From contig CASFPX010000010.1 of NCBI GenBank assembly GCA_949296915.1, forward strand, positions 1 through 64,000: DNA of 64,000 bases. The letters are read 5' to 3'. The DNA comes from Onthovicinus sp900555545. Its GTDB lineage: Bacteria; Bacillota; Clostridia; Oscillospirales; Acutalibacteraceae. This document shows positions 58,835-64,000 of this stretch, piece by piece. Each line of letters opens with the position of its first letter. Positions within the stretch are counted from its first letter, which is position 1. A program made the translations under genes and the position numbers. Below the pieces are notes generated by a model. That model was given only the letters and a program-made list of their open reading frames with translations. It did not search any database and was not told the origin of the DNA.

Positions 58835-59098
58835 ATGATCAAAGGAATTAACAAGCAGGTTGTCGAGATCACCCAGGAGGAAAACAGCTATTTTGAGCGA
58901 ATCCTCTTTTTTGTAAAGCCGGAATACTCCACCATTAGCGAGAAGCAGCTCCGGGAGCGCGCACAGCAAATCGGCAGTGAGGCCGGACCACCTCCCGCTA
59001 TGAAGATACGCAACCGACGTCTGTTCACCGTTCTGGGGTTGCTCTGTTCCGCCGGCGCAGGGGCCGCCATATCCGCCCTGATCGCCTCACTGATCTGA
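58835..59098 (+). CDS. Small conserved-looking membrane protein
   Basis: An 87-aa protein from ATG 58835, with AGGAGGCGG six bases upstream; a longer in-frame reading from 58607 would include the promoter and is rejected. It has an N-terminal, mostly beta region (MIKGINKQVVEITQEENSYF, then ERILFFVKPEYS), a helical part (EKQLRERAQQIGSEAG), and one C-terminal membrane segment (about 64-87). The topology is a tail-anchored cytoplasmic protein. I do not recognise a named family. The strong ribosome-binding site and typical codon use support it as real. Confidence 0.7.
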   Translation: MIKGINKQVVEITQEENSYFERILFFVKPEYSTISEKQLRERAQQIGSEAGPPPAMKIRNRRLFTVLGLLCSAGAGAAISALIASLI

Positions 59099-59298
59099 GA
59101 AAAACGCAAATGGCAGGATGAGCTGATACGAGAATTAAAAAATCGAACAAAAGCTATCGCCATCAGCCGGTACCCCATTTGCCCTCCCGATCCGCAGACG
59201 GGGACTCCCTTGTTCACCATGCGGATATTTTCCCCAAACAGGGCTCCTCCCACGCATGGAGGCCTGGATGACCCACAATTGAATACCCCGGTACGTTA
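59099..59298. other. Unassigned region with structured RNA potential
   Basis: 200 bases between two convergent genes and before a terminator. ATCCGCA (59190-59196) pairs with TGCGGAT (59220-59226), enclosing a GGG-CCC mini-stem. Two further G/C-rich inverted pieces lie at 59245-59270. No protein frame has a good start. No known RNA family was recognised. It may be a leader, a small RNA, or residual sequence. Confidence 0.3.
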
Positions 59299-59299
59299 A

Positions 59300-59331
59300 A
59301 ACTCCCCCGGCGGAAAACCGCCGGGGGAGTT
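59300..59331. terminator. Bidirectional terminator
   Basis: A 14-bp GC-rich stem (59300-59313 with 59318-59331, loop AAAA) with AA/TT flanks. On the minus strand it is followed by TTTAACG and ends the surface-protein transcript. Confidence 0.85.
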
Positions 59332-59373
59332 TCTATGGGGTGGGATAAAGGTCTGATCCCAAGAAGGCAATCA

Positions 59374-62300
59374 TTACTTTGCCTGCCAATCCCACTTGTG
59401 GAAGCGAACCTTAACGATGTCTGTGGCAACATTGCCATTGACATCTGTCACCGTGACCTTAACCCACATGGAGCGGGCACCGATGCCCTTTCCGTTCGGG
59501 GTGATGGTCGCCGTTCCATCGCCATTATCCGTGATTGTGGCTTCCGGATCATCGACAGACCAATTCGCAGCCTCCCACTTGATGCTCGCAACATCCACAC
59601 CCTCGAGGCCCTCAAGGTGCAGTGTGACAGGCTGGCTCTTGTAAGTCTTCATCCAGGAGACCTTGTAGTAGATCACGTCGTCATCACGCCTGTCGCCACC
59701 GGCGATAGAGATCCCATCGATCCGGTTGTACGTGGTCAGGCCGGCGATCGCATCGCGGACGGCCTGAGCAGCCGCGTCAATCACAGACTGATAGGAGACA
59801 TCCTGATCGCGCTCAACAAGGCCAGCCTCGGTAACAGCGTTCTGGAGCGCCTCGATGGAAGTGAGCGTGTACTGATCCTTCAACGCGTCCAGATCGGCCA
59901 GCAGGGCCTCCGCCTCAGCGACGGCGGCATCCAGTTCACTGTAATCCGCGTCCTCAAGGCTCAGTTCCATGCCGTTCAGCCTGGCGGCCATATCCTCGAC
60001 TGCCTGCTGCTGGGTGATATCCGGGTTGGAATCGCGCAGGGCGATCGCCTCGGCCAGCACGGCCTCGAACGCCTGACGGGAGGTCTCAGTGTAGTTCATG
60101 TAATCCGGAGCGGCCTTCTTCGCCTCAGCGGCGTCGATGGCGGCGTTCAGGGAATCCAGATTCGCGCCGACGTAGGACGGGTTCTCCGCGATCTCATCGA
60201 CGGCGTCGATGGCGTTGTCAACCTTATCCTGATCCTTGATGGTCAGATCCTCATCCAGGATCTCATAGAGATCATCGAGCGCGTCATTCACCTTTTCGAT
60301 ATACTCATCGGTGTACTGGTCGCTGTTATCAATGATCTCCTCCGCCTTGTCGATGGCATCCTGAACGCCGGACTTATCGGCGGGCTTGAGCTCCAGCTCC
60401 ATGGCGCCGAGCGCCTCGGCCTTGGCTGCGATCTCGTCGTTGTCCGTGATATCCAGATCCTGCTCGAGGTATGCCTCAGCATCCGCGATGGCGGCCTTCA
60501 GCGCCTCGATGGAAGCGTCGGTGTAGTCGTTGATGTCCTCGGCCTCGAGCTTCGCCTTGGCAGCGTCGATGGCGTCGGCGAGCGCCTGCTTGTCGGCCGG
60601 GTTGTAGCTGCCATCAGCGGCCGCGATTGCATTGTCAATGGCGGTGGCGAACGCGTCAACCGCCTCCTGATCTCGAATGGTGTATGCACCGCGGTCGATC
60701 CCGTTGGCGGCATCCAGCGCGTCCTGAATCATCTGGAGGGCTTCCTGCGTATAGATCGCCTGGTTTTCCTCATCGGCGAGGAATTTCTCCGCTGCGTCGA
60801 TTGCAGCGTCTACCTTGGCATAATCTGCACCTTTCAGTACAAGCTCGACAGCTTCGAGCGTCTTGTAGGCCTCATCCACCCGCCACTGCATCGTGATGTC
60901 GTAGTTGGCGGCAATGACTGCGTTTGCAGCGCTAATGGCGGCCTGGAGAGCTTCCTTGGACTCCGTGGTGTATTCATCGGAGGCGTTGTTGAGCGCATCC
61001 TGCTTCTCTGCGATAAGGGCTTTGAGCGCCACAGTATCAGCCGCATTCTTCTCAAGCTGATAGGAATTGAGCATGGTAACCGCATCGTCCACAATCTGCT
61101 GATCGCGGATGGAGAGCGTGTGGTCGATGGTTCCGGCAGCCTTGATCATGCTCTCCAGGCGGGCAAGAGATGCAGCCTTGTAGAGCGGGTCGCCATCCTC
61201 TGTGACAGCCGTGCGGGCAATCTCGAGCTCCTGGGTACGCGCCTTGATGGCCGCCTCAAGTTCGCTGTAATCGGCGAGTACCACGTCCATCTGGACCATG
61301 GCGTCGGCGAGCTTCTTGGCGGCGGCGGCTACGGCCGCCTCGTCGTCAATGGTCAGCTCCTGCTCGAGAAGGGCCTGCGCCTGGGCGAGAGCGGCTTCCA
61401 GCGCAGCGCGGGAATCCGCCGTATAATAGGTCTCATAGTCGGAGACCTGTGTCATCTCAATGGCATCCTCAATAAACTGCTCCAGCGTCGTAGTGTCAGC
61501 AGGCAGCTTGACCATGGTCTTCATCGCAGTGTCCAGGGCGTTGTATGCCTCATCGACAAGATTCTGTTTGTCAATCGTGTAGTCTGCATCCTGAACATCC
61601 ATCGCCGCAAGCAGTGCGGCTTCAAGCGCCTTGATGGAATCGACCGTGTACACGTTATCACTGCTCAGATAGATCTCTGTCGCCGTATCGACAAGGGTGT
61701 CCAGTGCCGCATAGTCGGCGGGGAGCATTTTCAGGTCTGAGATTGCATTGAGAATCTCCACTGCCATGGCATCCACCGCAGACTGCTCCGTGGCGGGCCG
61801 GCGGTTGTTTGTCATCTCATCCCGCGCGGCGGCTACCAGTTCGGTCACAGCGGCCAAATCATCCGCATCGAAGTACCGGCCATTGAGCTTCTCATAGACG
61901 GAGATCGCCTGAGCTACGCCAGAGTAGTCGGCGAAGCCTTCCAATCCGCCAATCGCCATCTCGATAGCCAACGCGGCTGCGTCGATCTCACTTTGATGGC
62001 TCTGATCAAGAACCGGATTCTTGAGCAACAGTCCGGCCTCGTAGGCATTGCGAAGCGCCTGCAAACTCTTTGCCGTGTACTTATCAGCGGACGTCTCATC
62101 GTTGAGTACCTGTTCAGCCTCAGCAATAGCCGCATCAAGCACGCTATAATTTGCATCTGCAAAACGCAAACTATTCACCGCGACATCAAGAGTTGCCTTC
62201 GCGCTGTCAATCTCCGCCTGTGTAGACTGGTATTTTGAGAGCACTTCATTCGCCTTTGTATAAGCATCTAAGAACGCTGTATAGCTGTCAGACGAATACG

Positions 62301-63297
62301 CAAAGGATTGATAGTTTTTCTGTGCAACGTTCTGAACGGCACTACGCAATGCTCCTTTATCGACCGTGTGGACGGTTACTATCGTCTTCCCCAATGTATG
62401 GGCACCGTCTTTATCGCCGAAGAGCCAGTCTACAGCGTTAAACTTAAACCAGAAGTAGAACTGCATCGTTTCCACAGAGGGGACATTACCATAGACGAGG
62501 TTGTACTCTGCATACCCGTCATACTCACCGGCAAACCGAGTTGTGTCGCCAAAATATTTATCCTTGATTCCAGTCTTTGAGACACCAGTTGCCGCAACAT
62601 CGCCAAAACCAAACGTAGCAACATTATCCTGATCTACCCAGATATCGTAGTATTTTTTCCTATCGGCATGATTTGTTCGGAGCGTATAAGAGAATTCCAG
62701 CCCCAGAGCATCCCATGTGGTTCCCTGGCTGCGGTCAATATATAGATCGCTATAGCTGACTACTTCTGCTCCACCCTGACCTTCAACAGACGTCTGATTG
62801 ATAACGCCTTTATCGATGGTCAGTCCCAAATCTATATCATTCCAGTTACCAACACTGGGATGATGCCTTAACTGGGCCAGTACCGGCGTAGTTGCAGAAC
62901 GGGTATAGGAGAAGCCATAGGTAACGTAAGTATTCTCACCGTTATCCAAGCTGTAAGACAGAGCATAAATAATCTGTCTACCAGAAGATGTTGAACCTGT
63001 AATCGGATAGGAATAAGATCCAGGCTCAATCGTCGCCGGAACAGATACGGAAGTTCCGCCTGTCACACTAAGATAGACATCCGTCATAGTGTGATCAGTC
63101 GGGTTACTAACAGTAAGAGTCGGGTTACCAGAAACACTCGTGCCATCCAACACAATCTCCTCCGGTGCGGTAACCGTGATTCCCTCCGCAGGGAAGGTGG
63201 GCTCATCCGCCGCGAACGCGACCGGGATCGCGGAAAGCGACATGAGCGCCGCCAGCGCACCGGCAAGGATCCGCTTTAAGCTTTTAGTCTTTTTCAT
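59374..63297 (-). CDS. Large secreted FIVAR-repeat surface protein
   Basis: A 1,307-aa protein with a typical signal peptide (MKKTKSLKRILAGALAALMS, cleaved after AFA-A near residue 29). Residues 30 to about 310 are beta-rich (ITVTAPEEIVLDGTSVSG) with no known family named. From about 315 to 1,185 there are about twelve tandem FIVAR-type helical repeats of 65-78 residues, each near the pattern ADY-L-AAI--AE-LL...YT--S--AL--A (for example DADYSELDAAVAEAEALLAD). FIVAR domains are sugar-binding or spacer units. The end has a Big-like beta domain (GDGTATITPNGKGIGARSMW) and stops with VRFHKWDWQAK, without sortase motif, SLH domain or membrane anchor. AAAGGAG precedes the start by 11 bases. Confidence 0.88.
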   Translation of the reverse strand: MKKTKSLKRILAGALAALMSLSAIPVAFAADEPTFPAEGITVTAPEEIVLDGTSVSGNPTLTVSNPTDHTMTDVYLSVTGGTSVSVPATIEPGSYSYPITGSTSSGRQIIYALSYSLDNGENTYVTYGFSYTRSATTPVLAQLRHHPSVGNWNDIDLGLTIDKGVINQTSVEGQGGAEVVSYSDLYIDRSQGTTWDALGLEFSYTLRTNHADRKKYYDIWVDQDNVATFGFGDVAATGVSKTGIKDKYFGDTTRFAGEYDGYAEYNLVYGNVPSVETMQFYFWFKFNAVDWLFGDKDGAHTLGKTIVTVHTVDKGALRSAVQNVAQKNYQSFAYSSDSYTAFLDAYTKANEVLSKYQSTQAEIDSAKATLDVAVNSLRFADANYSVLDAAIAEAEQVLNDETSADKYTAKSLQALRNAYEAGLLLKNPVLDQSHQSEIDAAALAIEMAIGGLEGFADYSGVAQAISVYEKLNGRYFDADDLAAVTELVAAARDEMTNNRRPATEQSAVDAMAVEILNAISDLKMLPADYAALDTLVDTATEIYLSSDNVYTVDSIKALEAALLAAMDVQDADYTIDKQNLVDEAYNALDTAMKTMVKLPADTTTLEQFIEDAIEMTQVSDYETYYTADSRAALEAALAQAQALLEQELTIDDEAAVAAAAKKLADAMVQMDVVLADYSELEAAIKARTQELEIARTAVTEDGDPLYKAASLARLESMIKAAGTIDHTLSIRDQQIVDDAVTMLNSYQLEKNAADTVALKALIAEKQDALNNASDEYTTESKEALQAAISAANAVIAANYDITMQWRVDEAYKTLEAVELVLKGADYAKVDAAIDAAEKFLADEENQAIYTQEALQMIQDALDAANGIDRGAYTIRDQEAVDAFATAIDNAIAAADGSYNPADKQALADAIDAAKAKLEAEDINDYTDASIEALKAAIADAEAYLEQDLDITDNDEIAAKAEALGAMELELKPADKSGVQDAIDKAEEIIDNSDQYTDEYIEKVNDALDDLYEILDEDLTIKDQDKVDNAIDAVDEIAENPSYVGANLDSLNAAIDAAEAKKAAPDYMNYTETSRQAFEAVLAEAIALRDSNPDITQQQAVEDMAARLNGMELSLEDADYSELDAAVAEAEALLADLDALKDQYTLTSIEALQNAVTEAGLVERDQDVSYQSVIDAAAQAVRDAIAGLTTYNRIDGISIAGGDRRDDDVIYYKVSWMKTYKSQPVTLHLEGLEGVDVASIKWEAANWSVDDPEATITDNGDGTATITPNGKGIGARSMWVKVTVTDVNGNVATDIVKVRFHKWDWQAK

Positions 63298-63388
63298 TCT
63301 ATGAAAGACTCCTTTCTGTTTATAAAAAACAGCTTAGAATTGCGGCCCGTTTGCCCGCATGGACGCGCGGGCCGCGATAATAAATCAT

Positions 63389-64000
63389 TTAAAAGAAGAT
63401 GGACGGCAGCCTGAACAGCCGGACCACTGTGGTGGCCGCACGGTACAGGAACGAGGTGTTTGCCCACTCAAGCGCGCCAATGGCGTCGAGAATGGCATCC
63501 TCCGCCGCATCCACATCCTCCTGCGAAGCCCGCGGGTTGAGCAGCAGAGCCTGAGCCTCCTCCACTGCGAAGGTGACATCGTCATAATTGACATAGTCAT
63601 TCGCATTGTAGAGCGCTGCGAGCTTGACCGCCCGCTCGAGAGCCGCCTTGTTGGCCGGAGTGACATTGACCACTTCCAGCCCCTGGACCGCATCCGTCAC
63701 AGCCTGAGCGGCTGCGGCCACCTGTGCCTCCCAGTCGGCATCTGCGCGGGTGAGCGTCGCCTTGAGCTCCTTCGCCGCACTCTCCGCCGCAAGGACCTTC
63801 GCCCAGGATTCCGTCGTGTAGTTCTGGGAATCCGTTGGGATGGCGGCCAGCGCCTGATCGATCAGGGCAAAATCCGGAGCGGCAAAGGCAAGCTGCGCGA
63901 TGGCGTTGTTCAACGCCTCAGCCGCCGCGTTGATCACAGCCTGATTGCGGGCGTCGTACTTCTCCGTGGCATCCAGGATAGCCTGTGCATTGGCAAGGGC
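63389..64000 (-). CDS. FIVAR-repeat surface protein, partial (5' end beyond window)
   Basis: Only the last ~203 residues lie in the window; the frame is open through 64000 (ALANAQAILDATEKYDARNQ at the edge). It contains two to three FIVAR-type helical repeats (for example TPANKAALERAVKLAALYNA) similar to those of the downstream gene, so the two genes are tandem paralogues. The C terminus ends with a short basic-hydrophobic tail, YRAATTVVRLFRLPSIFF, unlike the neighbour. It may be a membrane-contact or sorting tail. The 91-bp gap to the next gene has a GC-rich inverted repeat but no clear terminator. Confidence 0.8.
   Translation of the reverse strand, partial: ALANAQAILDATEKYDARNQAVINAAAEALNNAIAQLAFAAPDFALIDQALAAIPTDSQNYTTESWAKVLAAESAAKELKATLTRADADWEAQVAAAAQAVTDAVQGLEVVNVTPANKAALERAVKLAALYNANDYVNYDDVTFAVEEAQALLLNPRASQEDVDAAEDAILDAIGALEWANTSFLYRAATTVVRLFRLPSIFF

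Noticed and set aside
59335..61740. 801-residue plus-strand frame antisense to the FIVAR protein
   Set aside because: It arises from the repeated, Ala/Glu-rich codon pattern of the surface protein on the other strand.

Overview
The window looks like part of the chromosome of a gut-type anaerobic member of the Clostridia (Oscillospirales-like), judged from gene content. It has PPi-dependent pyruvate phosphate dikinase, an AbrB/SpoVT-type regulator, DUF1700/DUF4097 and PadR/DUF2812 pairs, a clostridial-type citrate synthase, an ffs-dnaX-ybaB-recR cluster, BioY under a BirA-type operator, FIVAR-repeat surface proteins, and several glycan-active enzymes (fucosidase, sulfatase, GH5, beta-galactosidase). 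GC content is moderately high, apart from an AT-rich island near 33-35.5 kb. There are no rRNA or tRNA genes, CRISPR arrays or recognisable insertion sequences.

Layout. 0-13.5 kb: ppdK; a fucosidase/MBL-hydrolase pair divergent from an AraC regulator; an ECF S component; a TauE/SafE exporter - sulfatase - P-loop kinase operon; and a gltX-glnS operon. 13.5-25.7 kb: a PadR/DUF2812 pair with two operator-like repeats, citrate synthase divergent from an AbrB-family regulator, a heterodimeric ABC exporter, a Ca2+-type P-ATPase, YccF, and a DUF1700-DUF4097 pair. 25.9-32.3 kb: MATE pump, GH5 hydrolase and LacZ, each with its own terminator or promoter. 32.4-35.3 kb: an AT-rich island of small membrane proteins in repeated, partly decayed cassettes around a secreted protein. 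35.5-39.3 kb: SRP RNA-dnaX-ybaB-recR, then smpB-tmRNA. 39.5-51 kb: a DUF6056-like membrane protein, nitroreductase, a zinc-ribbon/pseudokinase/PASTA protein, GNAT, IMP dehydrogenase, an anchored hypothetical protein, proBA, an M16 peptidase, and bioY. 51-57.6 kb: a minus-strand gene run with two SCP2-like proteins, a class III aminotransferase, a split transketolase, a TetR regulator and a Ham1/RdgB-like gene. 57.6-64 kb: an OGG-type DNA glycosylase, a small membrane protein, and two tandem FIVAR-repeat surface proteins, the second cut by the window edge.

The strongest candidate for an undescribed system is the 51.2-57.6 kb operon. It combines a ketol transferase in two subunits, an aminotransferase and two paralogous lipid-carrier-like proteins, with one strong promoter and a dyad that could be the TetR operator. 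A carbon-chain-extension plus amination pathway on a hydrophobic substrate is the inference that best fits, but the substrate is not shown by the sequence. The second candidate is the 32.4-35.3 kb island, which is arranged like a toxin/immunity locus: a mosaic secreted protein next to duplicated and frameshifted small membrane genes. The third is the PASTA protein, whose kinase domain has lost all three catalytic motifs. Starts were chosen from ribosome-binding sites; family names come from motif recognition, without database searches.
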